Shown here piece after piece: positions 1 to 8,798 of a DNA stretch of 64,000 nucleotides. Within the stretch, counting starts at the first letter, position 1, and the number at the start of each line of letters is the position of its first letter. The stretch covers positions 86,127 to 150,126 of the forward strand of contig CAWIBR010000019.1 in assembly GCA_963834425.1 (NCBI GenBank), given 5' to 3'. Both the position numbers and the translations under genes were made by a program. The notes beneath the pieces were generated by a model. The model saw only the letters and a list, made by a program, of their open reading frames with translations. It did no database searches and was not told the DNA's origin. The stretch is from CAVURS01 sp963834425 (GTDB lineage Bacteria; Actinomycetota; Actinomycetes; Actinomycetales; CAVURS01).

Positions 1-744
1 GCCCGGCTCGAGCAGTCGCCAGCCCGGATCGTCGTCCATGCGTTCGCTGGCCACCAGGACGCACGCCTGGCTCGACAGCTCGTCGGACTGCGCGTGGATC
101 CGGTCACTCCGGGCGTCGAGTGACGTGCCGATCTCGGCGCCGCCGGCCGATCGTTCGAGAAGGTAGAGCTCGTGGGTCGCCGGATAACGCAGAGCCCACA
201 GGTCGGTCGCCGTCACGAGGACCAGGTTGAGCGCATAGACCGGGAGCCGGTCGGCGATCCAGCCGATCGCCTCGACCAGCCCGCGGCCGACATCGCCCTC
301 ATGCCGCTGGGCCTCGGCCGTGATGAGCGCGAAGACCCGCTCGCTGTCGGTCTGCCCGTGCACCAGGTGGGCAGCATCCAGCTCGGCCAGCCGAGCATCC
401 AGCTCCGCCAGCCCCTGGACGACACCGTTGTGTGCGAACAACCGATCATCCTGGACGAACGGATGTGTGTTCGCGACCGTGTGCGCCCCGGTGCTGGCGT
501 AACGCACGTGCGCGACGAACGTCGTACCGCGTAGTTGGCGCGCGCTCGTGGCGAAGTCGGCGTCGTCCCAGGCCGCGATCGGCTGCTTGCTGACGGTGGG
601 TTCGCCGTCGGGGCCGAAGACGCCGATGCCGGCGCCGTCGGGGTTTCGATGGCTCTGCGCGGCCAGGCTGTCCGGTGCGTCCAGCAGCCAGAACGTCGCC
701 GCGACATCAGCCGCGCCGGCGTGCAGTCCGAACAACCGGCACAT
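1..744 (-). CDS. Class II glutamine amidotransferase, C-terminus off the window
   Basis: The ORF begins MCRLFGLHAG, where Cys2 after methionine removal would be the N-terminal nucleophile of class II (Ntn) glutamine amidotransferases, and runs off the left edge with no stop. Further family motifs are FVAHVRYAS near residue 80 and FAHNGVV near residue 105. The family hydrolyses glutamine to supply ammonia; this compact type resembles YafJ/EgtC rather than GlmS or PurF, since no phosphoribosyltransferase or SIS domain is seen in the 248 codons present. The specific product is unknown. It lies downstream of the ROK gene on the same strand with a 29-base gap, so it may be cotranscribed. Confidence 0.85.
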   Translation of the reverse strand, partial: MCRLFGLHAGAADVAATFWLLDAPDSLAAQSHRNPDGAGIGVFGPDGEPTVSKQPIAAWDDADFATSARQLRGTTFVAHVRYASTGAHTVANTHPFVQDDRLFAHNGVVQGLAELDARLAELDAAHLVHGQTDSERVFALITAEAQRHEGDVGRGLVEAIGWIADRLPVYALNLVLVTATDLWALRYPATHELYLLERSAGGAEIGTSLDARSDRIHAQSDELSSQACVLVASERMDDDPGWRLLEPG

Positions 745-773
745 CGCTTCGCCTCTCCCTCACCGGGCGGCGC

Positions 774-1977
774 TCAGGCCGGGTGCGCTTCGCGGCCGTT
801 GATCGCGCCGAGCGGGTCGGCCAGCACGGGCTCGAAGGCCATCTCGGCGGCCCCCAGCAGCGAGGAGTCATCACCGAGGGCGGCCGGCATCACCCGCACC
901 TGCTCCAGCAGCGCGTGCAAGGTGGTCGCGGACATCGAGCGGGTCATCACGTCGTGCCGGGCCATCCAGACCTGGGCCAGCACACCGCCGAGCACGATCG
1001 CCTGCGGGTTGAAGATGTTGACGATCGCGCGCAGCCCGACGCCGGTCCACTCGGCCACTTCCTCGATCGCCGAGGCCGCGCGGACGCTCGCCCGCCGCCG
1101 CCGCTGAGATCACTTCGGCCACGGCTTCCGGTCCACCACCGGGAAGCCGACCGGCTGCTTCGAGCAGATGGTTCTCACCGACCTGCGTCTCCCAGCAACC
1201 CGTTGCGCCGCAACGGCATTGACGACCTTGGCTGTCCACGAGGAGGTGGCCGATCTCCCCGGCGTATCCGCCGGAGCCTCGCAGCGGCTGGCCGTCGACC
1301 AGGAAGCCACCACCGATGCCGACACTGCCGCTGAGGTAGGCGACGTCGCTGATGCCGACCGCGGCACCGCGCAGATGTTCGGCGAAGGCACCGAGGTTGG
1401 CGTCGTTGCCCGTGCGCAACGGCAGGTCGATGACCTGCTGCAGCATCTCGGTGAACGGTTCATCGACCCATCCCAGGTTGGGCGCGAACCGCACCAGTCC
1501 GTCGTCGGCGCGCACGACGCCTGGCACCGAGACCCCGACCCCGAGGCAACGGGCGGCAGCGGGCAACGCGAGCAGCTCCTCGACGGACTGCAACACCGAC
1601 ACCGCAACGGCTTTCGCGTCGTGGCCGCCACGCTGGTGCCGTCGTTCACGACGCTCCAGCACTACTCCGCCGAGCCCGACGAGGGCACTGACGATCCGGT
1701 CGACGTCGAGGGCGACCGCGACGACGGTGACGTCCTCACGGGGTACGACGAGGTGCGAGGGCCGGCCCGCCCCACGGCTCTGGGTCGGCCGGCGCTCGCT
1801 GACCAGGCCCAACGCCTCGAGGTGCGCCGTGAGGTCGCCGATCGTGCTGCGGTTGAGGCCGAGCTCAGCCGTCAGCGCTGCCCGGCTGGTCGGCCCCGAC
1901 GCGTGGACCCGGGCCAAGACAGCACTCAGGTTCACCTTGCGCAGCTCGTCCTGACTGATCCCAGAACCTCGTGCCAT
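774..1977 (-). CDS. ROK-family transcriptional regulator (XylR-like), one frameshift
   Basis: N-terminal winged helix (SRAALTAELGLNRSTIGDL, about residues 30-50) followed by a ROK sugar-kinase-like domain with the zinc motif CRCGATGCWE and GGYAGEIGH near residue 240. The frame changes by one base around 1088-1105: the first frame ends in ISAAAAGE and the second continues ASVRAASAIEEVAEW to the stop at 774. It is the last gene of the xylose ABC operon, and a ROK repressor that responds to xylose is the expected local regulator. The palindrome at 5441-5461 is its most likely operator (inference). The frameshift may be a sequencing indel or may inactivate the gene. Confidence 0.85.
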
Positions 1978-2011
1978 CCTGCCCCCCTTTCCGCCTCGAC
2001 GCCGAGAGGCC

Positions 2012-3308
2012 TTAGCCCTGGCCGCTCGCCGCTGCTCGACGGCGGCTGATCGCGTCCACGCTGGCTGCGATCAGCAGCACCAACCCGGTGACCATGTAGA
2101 CCCGGCCGGCCGGCTGGTTGAGCAGTGCCATGCCGTTGGCGATGACCGCGATCACGAAGCCACCGATGATGGCGTCGACGATCCGGCCCTTGCCACCGAA
2201 CAGGCTGGTGCCGCCGATGACGGCCGCGCCCACGGCGTACAGCAGGACGGTGCCACCACCGGTCGACGGCGAGACCGAGTTGTCGTTGCTCGCGAACAGG
2301 ATTCCGGCCACCGCCGCCAGCGTGGAGCAGATGATGAAGCAGACCATCCGCACGGCCGGCACGTTGATGCCGGACCGCCGCGCAGCCTCGGCATTCCCGC
2401 CGACCGCGTAGACGTGCCGGCCCCAGGCCGTGCGGTTCAACACGAAGGTCAGCAGGAGCAGCAGGCGACCAGGATCGCCACGACGATCGGCACGCCCTTG
2501 ATCGAGATGGTTCCTGGGCTGCGCTCCTTGCTCAGGTAGGCCACCGCCGCTCCCGGTGATGACGGCGAGCGCGATGGTCTTGAACATCCACAGCGCCAGC
2601 GGGTCGCCGGTCAGCCCGCGGGCGCGCCGCGTGACCGAGCGGCGGAAGGTCAGCAGGGCGTAGCCACCGATCAGCACGATCCAGAGCAACCAGCCCAGCC
2701 ACACCGGCATGTTGTTGTTCATCAGCGCGAGGATGGTCGGGTCGCGGAAGCCGATCGTGCCGCCCTCGCCGATGATCACCAGCGTCACGCCTTGCAGGCC
2801 GAGGAACGCGGCCAGGGTGACGACGAACGAGGGGACGCCCAGCCGCGAGACCCACAAGCCCATCACGAGACCGATGACCGCGCCGGTGAGCAGGCAGACG
2901 ATCGTCGCCAGGATCCAGTTCCAGTGATGGTTGGTCAGGAAGACGCCCATGACTGCGGCGGCGGTGCCCGCCGTCACACCGGCGGACAGGTCGATCTCAC
3001 CGAGCAGCAGCACGAAGACCAGGCCCATCGCGATGACGATGACCGGCGCACCCTGCTGGATCAGGTTGGCGAAGTTGAACGCGTCCGTGAACGTCGACGG
3101 CCGCAGGGCCGAGAAAACGACGACCAACACCAACAGGCCCAACACAGCCGGGAGGGCGCCGACGTCACCGCCGCGGACGCGGGTGACGTAGGCCCGGGCC
3201 GAGTCACCCAGCGTCGCCTGCGGCACGTCGTCCGGGCGAGGTAGGCGGTGCGGCGGGCTCGGGCGGCGGGGTGGGCGCGGCGGGCGGGGTCGGAGTCGCG
3301 GTGCTCAT
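2012..3308 (-). CDS. xylH: Xylose-type ABC transporter permease, frameshifted
   Basis: Polytopic permease of the ribose/xylose (BPD_transp_2) family with about ten hydrophobic segments and the family motif GEIDLSAG near residue 80 of the GTG-started reading. Two compensating single-base shifts lie near 2545 and 2465; between them the frame reads GGGLPEQGAQPRN whereas the alternative frame gives the sensible VAYLSKERSPGTISIKG. An in-frame GTG lies at 3226, but the better start is the ATG at 3308, preceded by GGAGGA; using it needs one more base shift near 3240. It follows xylG and precedes the ROK gene. With xylF and xylG it would form the inner-membrane pore for pentose uptake. Confidence 0.8.
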
Positions 3309-4158
3309 GACGCGTCCTCCGTCGTCGTCGCTGGGCATCGGATTGGCGAACCGGGCTTCAGCGTCCTGGTTGCCGTGCTCGCCCGAACGACCGGTCGTGA
3401 TCAGCTCGACGACCTGGTTGTTCGTCACGGTCTTGGCGTCGACCTGGGCGACCATCTCGCCGAGGTAGAGCACGGCGATGTCGTCGGCGACCTGGAAGAC
3501 GTCGATCAGGTTGTGGCTGATCAGGATCACGGCCAGGCCGCGGTCAGCCAGTCGGCGGACCAGGCGCAGGACCTGCTCGGTCTGCGCGACGCCCAGGGCC
3601 GCGGTCGGCTCGTCCAGGACGACGACGCGCGAGTTCCACAGGACGGCGCGGGCGATGGCCACGGTCTGGCGCTGGCCGCCGGACAGGCTGGCGACGTGGG
3701 TGCGGACCGAGGCGAGCGTGCGCACGGACAGACCCGGCGAGGGTCTCGATCGCCTTGGTCTCCATGGTGTCCTCGTCGAGCAAGCCGGTCTTCTTCAGCT
3801 CGCGACCGAGGTACATGTTGTGGACCACGTCGAGGTTGTCGCACAGCGCGAGGTCCTGGTAGACGACCTCGATGCCCAGGGCGGCGCTGTCCTTCGGGCT
3901 GGCGACGTGGACCTTCTTGCCGTCGTAGATGTACTCGCCCGAGTCAAAGCCGTGGATGCCGGCGATGCCCTTGATCAGGGTGCTCTTGCCGGCGCCGTTG
4001 TCACCGACGAGGGCGGTGACCCGGCCGGCCCGGACGTCCAGGTCGATCCCCCGCAGGACGTTCACGGCGCCGAAGCTCTTGTGAATGCCCCGCAGCTGGA
4101 GCAGCGGGGCGGTGCGATCGGATCTGGTCTCTGCTTCTTGCACGGTGCTGGTCGTCAT
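3204..4158 (-). CDS. xylG: Xylose-type ABC transporter ATP-binding protein, frameshifted
   Basis: A single nucleotide-binding domain with Walker A GDNGAGKST near residue 50, signature LSGGQRQ, Walker B VVVLDEPTAAL and the switch histidine in ILISHN. The frame changes near 3730: the first part ends at ETLAG and the second starts before ASLSGGQRQ. The ATG at 4158 is chosen over the upstream in-frame start because GTGGAGG sits just before it. At one domain it is shorter than the two-domain E. coli XylG, as is usual for actinobacterial homologues. The second frame stays open to 3204, running into the permease start at 3308; the natural stop may instead be the TGA overlapping that ATG in another frame. 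Confidence 0.83.
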
Positions 4159-4241
4159 CGACGCCTCCACGGTTGGCTGGTCACGCGGGCCCACTCCGGC
4201 TCAGTATTTCGCTAAACGAGCCCCGCGCACTCCGGGCAGAT

Positions 4242-4271
4242 GGGGGCCGGCCGGATGACCGGCCGACCCCC
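4242..4271 (-). terminator. Strong hairpin between xylF and xylG
   Basis: Inverted repeat with a GGGGGCCGGCCGG arm, a four-base loop and a CCGGCCGACCCCC arm (one mismatch). It lies 8 bases downstream of the xylF stop and 84 bases before xylG. There is no T tract. Such a hairpin would act as a partial terminator or 3' stabiliser, keeping the binding protein more abundant than the transporter subunits, a common arrangement in ABC operons. Confidence 0.6.
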
Positions 4272-4279
4272 ACCGCGTC

Positions 4280-5392
4280 CTAGGAAACGCCGTACTTGGT
4301 GCAGAGGGCTGCGTACTGGTCGACGCAGACCGTCGCCGCCTTCTGGTAGCCGTCCTTGAACGGAATCTCGATGTTGGCCGTCGTGATCGCGACCGGGGTC
4401 GCCAGCACGGACTTCACGGCCGTGTGCGTCACGGTGTCCATGACCGAACCGGTGGCCAGAGCGTCGGCCGCGGCCGTGTCACCCTTGGTCAGGTCGATCG
4501 CCAGCTTCGAGGCCGCCTGGGCCTCGAGGTCGGTGTTCTTGTAGACCGTCATGCACTGGTTGCCAGCAAGGATCTGCTGCAGCCCACCGACGCTCGCGTC
4601 CTGACCGGTCACCGGCACCTTGCCGGCAACGCCGTCCTGCGTGAGGCGAGCGATGATGCCGCCGGCCATCGTGTCGTTGGCCGAGACGACGCCGTCGATC
4701 TTGCCCTTGTTCTGCGTGTACAGCTGCTGGAAAGCGTTGCCAGCCTTGGTGGCGTCCCAGAAACCGCTCTGGTCGCCGACGAGCTTGTAGTCGCCCGAAG
4801 CGATCTTCGGCTGGAGCGCCGCAACGTAGCCGGACTTGAACAGCGCGGCGTTGTTGTCGGTCGGGTCACCGTTGATGTAGACGATGTTGGCCTTGGTCTT
4901 GCCAGCCGTGTCCAGGCACTTCTGCAGGCCCTCGCCCTGGAGCTTGCCGACCAGGACGTTGTCGAACGACACGTAGTACGACGCGCCGCCGCCCAGCGTG
5001 AGGCGGTCATAGTCGATGCTCTTGATGCCGGCCGCGGCGGCCTTCTTCAGGCACGCGCCACCGGAGTCGGAGTCCAGGTTGACGATCATGAGGACCGAGA
5101 CGCCCTCGTTGATCATGCTCTGACAGATGGTGCTGAACTTCGTCTTGTCACCACCGGCGTTCTGGATGTCGCCCTTGAAGCCGGCGGCCGTGAACGCAGC
5201 GTTCAGGCTGGGCCGGTCGTTGGCTTCCCACCGGGGGGAGGTTGTGGTGTCAGGGAGAATGACGCCGATCGTCTTGGTCTTGGTGCTGCCGGAGCTGGAG
5301 CTCCCGCCGCCCGAGCTGCCACAGGCAGCCATCACGAGCACGAGTGCGGCCGCCGACAGAACAGGCAGCGCCCGCCACTTCTTAGAACTCAT
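4280..5392 (-). CDS. xylF: Xylose-type ABC transporter substrate-binding lipoprotein
   Basis: A 370-residue periplasmic-binding-protein I family protein. It has a lipoprotein signal: Lys-Lys-Trp-Arg, a hydrophobic core, then the lipobox VMAAC at about residue 24, followed by a Gly/Ser linker. The mature part shows DYDRLTLGG and FDNVLVGKLQG, typical of XylF-like sugar binders. The frame is also open at a TTG just upstream, but the ATG at 5392, preceded by GAAGGGACG, is the natural start. It is the first gene of the minus-strand operon xylF-xylG-xylH-ROK and is intact, unlike the genes behind it. It should capture D-xylose outside the membrane. Confidence 0.9.
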   Translation of the reverse strand: MSSKKWRALPVLSAAALVLVMAACGSSGGGSSSSGSTKTKTIGVILPDTTTSPRWEANDRPSLNAAFTAAGFKGDIQNAGGDKTKFSTICQSMINEGVSVLMIVNLDSDSGGACLKKAAAAGIKSIDYDRLTLGGGASYYVSFDNVLVGKLQGEGLQKCLDTAGKTKANIVYINGDPTDNNAALFKSGYVAALQPKIASGDYKLVGDQSGFWDATKAGNAFQQLYTQNKGKIDGVVSANDTMAGGIIARLTQDGVAGKVPVTGQDASVGGLQQILAGNQCMTVYKNTDLEAQAASKLAIDLTKGDTAAADALATGSVMDTVTHTAVKSVLATPVAITTANIEIPFKDGYQKAATVCVDQYAALCTKYGVS

Positions 5393-5440
5393 CAATCGTC
5401 CCTTCGCAGAGGGCGCCCGCCGATGACGACGATCACGCCG

Positions 5441-5461
5441 TATGTTGTGTTGTGCAACATA
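5441..5461. promoter_or_regulatory. Palindromic operator between xylF and xylA
   Basis: Perfect inverted repeat TATGTTG - 7 bases - CAACATA in the 198-base divergent spacer between xylF and xylA. Its position suits control of both directions by one repressor; the ROK protein encoded at 774-1977 is the obvious candidate. The assignment to that protein is inference. Confidence 0.65.
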
Positions 5462-5590
5462 GCCCGGCTAGGTTGGCGCCCCAATACCCCAGCAGGTCTC
5501 AATTTGTTGTCGTCGATAACGATCACGTAACGCGGCGGTCACCGGAGCGACATCCGAGGTTCACGCCGCACGAAGGCCCGGGAGGCCCGG

Positions 5591-6751
5591 ATGGCTGACT
5601 TCACCCCCACTCGTGAGGACCGCTTCTCGTTCGGTCTGTGGACCGTCGGCTGGCAGGGTGTCGATGTCTTCGGCGGCGCCGTGCGGCCGCCGCTGGACCC
5701 GGCCGAGGCGGTGCACCGGCTCAGCGAGCTCGGTGCCTACGGCATCACCTTCCACGACAACGACGTCTTCCCCTTCGAGGCCGACGCGGCCGAGAAGGAG
5801 CGGCACCTCGCTCCCTTGCGGGCCGCCCTGGCCGACACCGGGCTGGTCGTGCCGATGATCACGACCAACCTGTTCTCGCACCCGGTCTTCCGGGACGGTG
5901 GCTTCACCAACAACGACCGCGACGTACGCCGGTTCGCCATCCGCAAGGTGGCCGACAACATCGACCTCGCGGCCGAGCTCGGTGCGAAGACGTTCGTGGC
6001 GTGGGGCGGCCGCGAGGGCGCGGAATCCGGTGCCAGCAAAGACATCCGGGCCGCCCTCGACCGCTACAAGGAGGCGTTCGACCTGCTCGGCCAGTACGTC
6101 CTGGACCAGGGGTACGACATCCGGTTCGCCATCGAGCCCAAGCCCAACGAGCCCCGCGGCGACATCCTGCTGCCGACGATCGGCCACGCGCTGGCCTTCA
6201 TCAACGAGCTCGAGCACCCGGAGATGGTCGGCCTCAACCCCGAGGTCGGGCACGAGGAGATGGCCGGGCTCAACTACGCCAGCGGGATCGCGCAGGCGCT
6301 GTGGCACGGCAAGCTCTTCCACATCGACCTCAACGGCCAGCACGGGCCGCGTTTCGACCAGGACCTGCGCTTCGGTGCCGGCAACGCCCGCGGCGCCTTC
6401 TGGACCGTCGACATCGTGGAGTCCGGCGGGTACGACGGGCCGCGGCACTTCGACTTCAAGCCGCCGCGGACCGAGGACATGACCGGGGTCTGGGCCTCGG
6501 CCGCGGGCTGCATGCGCAACTACCTCATCCTGCGCGACAAGGCCCGGGCCTTCCGGGCCGACCCGGAGGTGCAGGCCGCGTTGCAGGCCGCGCGGGTCGA
6601 CGAGCTGTCGGTGCCCAGCCTCGCGACGGGCGAGACCCTGGCCGACGTACGGTCCGAGTCCGGCTTCGACCCGGACGCAGCAGCGTTGCGCGGCATGGGG
6701 TTCGAGCACCTCGACCAGCTCGCCCTCGACCACCTCTACGGCATCCGCTGA
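5591..6751 (+). CDS. xylA: Xylose isomerase
   Basis: A 386-residue TIM-barrel enzyme converting D-xylose to D-xylulose, of actinobacterial length. Catalytic and metal-binding motifs are present: FHDND (active-site His near residue 54), AIEPKPNEPRGD near residue 180, NPEVGHEEMAGLN near residue 217, and KLFHIDLNGQ near 240. The start ATG follows GGGAGG by five bases. It is transcribed away from the xylose ABC operon across a shared operator. No xylulokinase gene is in the window, so the pathway must continue elsewhere. Confidence 0.96.
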   Translation: MADFTPTREDRFSFGLWTVGWQGVDVFGGAVRPPLDPAEAVHRLSELGAYGITFHDNDVFPFEADAAEKERHLAPLRAALADTGLVVPMITTNLFSHPVFRDGGFTNNDRDVRRFAIRKVADNIDLAAELGAKTFVAWGGREGAESGASKDIRAALDRYKEAFDLLGQYVLDQGYDIRFAIEPKPNEPRGDILLPTIGHALAFINELEHPEMVGLNPEVGHEEMAGLNYASGIAQALWHGKLFHIDLNGQHGPRFDQDLRFGAGNARGAFWTVDIVESGGYDGPRHFDFKPPRTEDMTGVWASAAGCMRNYLILRDKARAFRADPEVQAALQAARVDELSVPSLATGETLADVRSESGFDPDAAALRGMGFEHLDQLALDHLYGIR

Positions 6752-6760
6752 CCCGGGTCC

Positions 6761-6863
6761 CCCGCTTGCTTTGGCCGTCGAAACCGGGCTCGGCGGCCGG
6801 AAATGTCCAGTCCCAAGCCGGATTCGACGGCCAAACCCGGACTCGACGGCCAGGACAAGCGGG
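6761..6863. terminator. Large inverted repeat at the xylA / CoA-transferase junction
   Basis: Outer arms CCCGCTTG (6761-6768) and CAAGCGGG (6856-6863), and inner perfect 13-base arms TTTGGCCGTCGAA (6770-6782) and TTCGACGGCCAAA (6823-6835). A further CTCGACGGCCA copy follows at 6842. The structure fills the gap between two convergent genes and ends one base before the CoA-transferase stop, so it probably terminates transcription in both directions. Confidence 0.6.
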
Positions 6864-8090
6864 TCAGGCGGGGTCGGGCGGGGGTTGGGCGAGCCAGGCG
6901 CGGATCGACGCGGCGTCGCCGTCGAGGACGGGCGGGGCGCGGTGCTCGATCCGGGTGACCTCGGTGCCGTCGTCGGCGAAGAATCGCAGGGGCGGGCCGG
7001 GCAGGGTGATCGGCCCGAGGGTCGCGTGGTCGACATCGATCAGCAGGCCCTGGCTGCGGGTCTGCTCCCACTCATAGACCTGGTCGAGGCGGCGAACCTG
7101 TCCGGCCGGCACCTTGGCCTCGGCCAGCCGGGCCAGCAGCGGCTCGGCATCCCAGCTCGCGAAGGCCCCTTCGATCAGCGCGATCACCTCCTCGCGATGA
7201 GCGACCCGCTCGGCGTTGCTGTCCATCCCGGGGGTCAGCGGGTCCAGGTCGAACGCCGCGCACAGCCGCTGCCACAGGGCCTCGCTGCCGACGGAGATCT
7301 GGACGGCGCCGTCCCGGCAGCGAAACAGCCCGTACGGCGAGATGGACAGGTGGTGATTCCCTTGCGCCACAGGGACTTCGCCGGCCACGGTCCAGCGCGT
7401 GCCTTGGTAGGTGTGGATGCCGACCACCGCCGAGAGCAGCGAGGATCGGACCACCTGGCCCCGGCCGGTGTGGGCGCGCTCGATCAAGGCTGCGAGCACG
7501 CCGTACGCGCCGTACATCCCGGCCAGCAGGTCGGCGACGGGTAGCCCGACCTTCGTGGGCTCCTCGGGTGAGGGGCCAGTGAGCGACATCAGCCCGGCCT
7601 CGCCCTGGGCGATCTGGTCGTAGCCGGCGCGGCCGGCTTCGGGGCCGTCGTGACCGAAGCCGCTGATCGAGAGCACCACCAGGCCCGGGTTGAGCTCGTG
7701 CAGCCGCTCGATCGGAAAGCCGAGGCGGTCCAGCACGCCGGTGCTGAAGTTCTCGAGCAAGACATCAGCTCGCTCCACCAGGGCCGCCAGCGTCTCCCGG
7801 CCGTCGTCGCTGGCCAGGTCCAGCGCGATCGACTCCTTGCCCCGGTTGGCCGACAGGAAGTACGTCGATTCCCTTGCGCCCGAGGCAGGTTGGACGAACG
7901 GCGGCCCCCAGCCGCGGGTGTCGTCGCCACCGCCCGGCCGCTCCACCTTGATCACCCGGGCGCCCAGGTCGGCCATCATCATCGCCGCGTGCGGACCGGC
8001 GAGGGCGCGGGTCAGGTCGATCACGACGATGCCGTCCAGCGGACCTCGTCGAGCGCCCGGCTCGCGGCCGGGAGTGGGGTCGTCCGGCAT
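6864..8090 (-). CDS. CaiB/BaiF (type III) CoA-transferase
   Basis: A 408-residue family III CoA-transferase. Motifs include the N-terminal VVIDLTRALAGPHAAMMMADLGARVIK segment in parts, NRGKESIALDL near residue 85, and VLLENFSTGVLDRLG near residue 110, where the family catalytic aspartate would be at the LDLAS..GR/DVLLENF region. These enzymes move CoA between organic acids (for example carnitine, formyl/oxalyl, succinyl esters); the substrate cannot be told here. Its start overlaps the stop of the ArsR gene (ATGA), so the two form an operon. Confidence 0.87.
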   Translation of the reverse strand: MPDDPTPGREPGARRGPLDGIVVIDLTRALAGPHAAMMMADLGARVIKVERPGGGDDTRGWGPPFVQPASGARESTYFLSANRGKESIALDLASDDGRETLAALVERADVLLENFSTGVLDRLGFPIERLHELNPGLVVLSISGFGHDGPEAGRAGYDQIAQGEAGLMSLTGPSPEEPTKVGLPVADLLAGMYGAYGVLAALIERAHTGRGQVVRSSLLSAVVGIHTYQGTRWTVAGEVPVAQGNHHLSISPYGLFRCRDGAVQISVGSEALWQRLCAAFDLDPLTPGMDSNAERVAHREEVIALIEGAFASWDAEPLLARLAEAKVPAGQVRRLDQVYEWEQTRSQGLLIDVDHATLGPITLPGPPLRFFADDGTEVTRIEHRAPPVLDGDAASIRAWLAQPPPDPA

Positions 8091-8413
8091 CAGGGCCGTC
8101 GCTCGAGGTCGGCCTTGAGGTCAGCCAACGCGGTGACCTGACGCTCGGTGTACTTGTCGATCCACCGGTCGTGGATCAGCCGGATCGGCACCGGGTTGAG
8201 GAAGTGCAGCTTCTCGCGTCCCTGCCGTCGGGTGACGATGAGGGAGGCCTCCTCGAGCACCCGCAGGTGTTTCATCACCCCGAAGCGGGTCATCTCCAGC
8301 TCGGTCTCGAGTTCGGTCAGGGTGCGACCGTCGCGGGTGAAGAGCAGGTCGAGCAGGAACCGGCGGGTGGGGTCGGCGAGGGCCTTGAAGACCTTGTCCT
8401 CGTCGCCGCTCAT
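8090..8413 (-). CDS. ArsR-family winged-helix regulator
   Basis: A 107-residue regulator with KVFKALADPTRRFLLDLLFTRDG, cut here at its usual ArsR dimer start, then LTELETELEMTRFGVMKHLRVLEEA as recognition helix region. No metal-binding cysteines are seen, so it belongs to the non-metal SdpR/PadR-like ArsR subgroup. ATG 8413 is preferred over an in-frame GTG at 8419 because GGAG lies five bases before it. It overlaps and probably controls the CoA-transferase gene; the palindrome at 8765-8780 is a possible target. Confidence 0.85.
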   Translation of the reverse strand: MSGDEDKVFKALADPTRRFLLDLLFTRDGRTLTELETELEMTRFGVMKHLRVLEEASLIVTRRQGREKLHFLNPVPIRLIHDRWIDKYTERQVTALADLKADLERRP

Positions 8414-8524
8414 GCTCACTCCGTCAAGTTAGGTGACTGCCTGGTCACGCGGCAACTGCGGCACCGATCGACGATTCTGGCTAGTCAATCGGCACCGCAG
8501 CGGGTACGTCGGGGCGAGGTGAGC

Positions 8525-8702
8525 TCAGCGGAACATGCTGTGCCCGGTCTCCAGCAACGACTTGAGGTCGCTGAGCACCCAGGCTCCGGTAAACCTGCGT
8601 GGTCTCCAGCCTCGTTGGCATCTCCTGCGGCGTGTGCCTGGAGCTCGGGGCGCTGTCCTCGGTCACGGGGGTGGCCTCCCGACTGGTCGTCGTACTCGTC
8701 AT
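8525..8702 (-). CDS. Small hypothetical protein, frameshifted
   Basis: A short ORF opens with ATG 8702 after a strong GAGGAGAGGGAC ribosome site and reads MTSTTTSREATPVTED. A one-base shift near 8590 gives a continuous C-terminus WVLSDLKSLLETGHSMFR and a stop at 8525; without the shift the frame runs on into low-quality sequence. The length is not a multiple of three, consistent with an indel. Family unknown. It lies between the ArsR gene and the serA-like gene and transcribes away from the latter. Confidence 0.4.
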
Positions 8703-8764
8703 GTCCCTCTCCTCACCCTGGGGCCCGGACCGGTACGCCGGGCGGCGGCTCGCCGAAAAGAGAG

Positions 8765-8780
8765 GTGACCATATGGTCAC
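8765..8780. promoter_or_regulatory. Perfect 16-base palindrome before the serA-like gene
   Basis: GTGACCATATGGTCAC is a perfect palindrome, 18 bases before the ATG at 8799 and on the edge of its ribosome site. That position would block initiation if a dimeric regulator bound. The nearest regulator gene is the ArsR-type at 8090-8413, but no direct link is visible. Confidence 0.6.
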
Positions 8781-8798
8781 ATGTCAAGGACTGGTGGA

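Noticed and set aside
2012..3226. Treating the XylH reading as a natural full-length protein as it stands
   Set aside because: The middle (about 2465-2545) reads as non-membrane basic sequence in the given frame and as a good permease loop in the next frame, so two compensating shifts are more likely.
5561..7036. Long minus-strand frame antisense to xylA
   Set aside because: It is a shadow frame of xylA with no ribosome site or family motif; high GC keeps such frames open.
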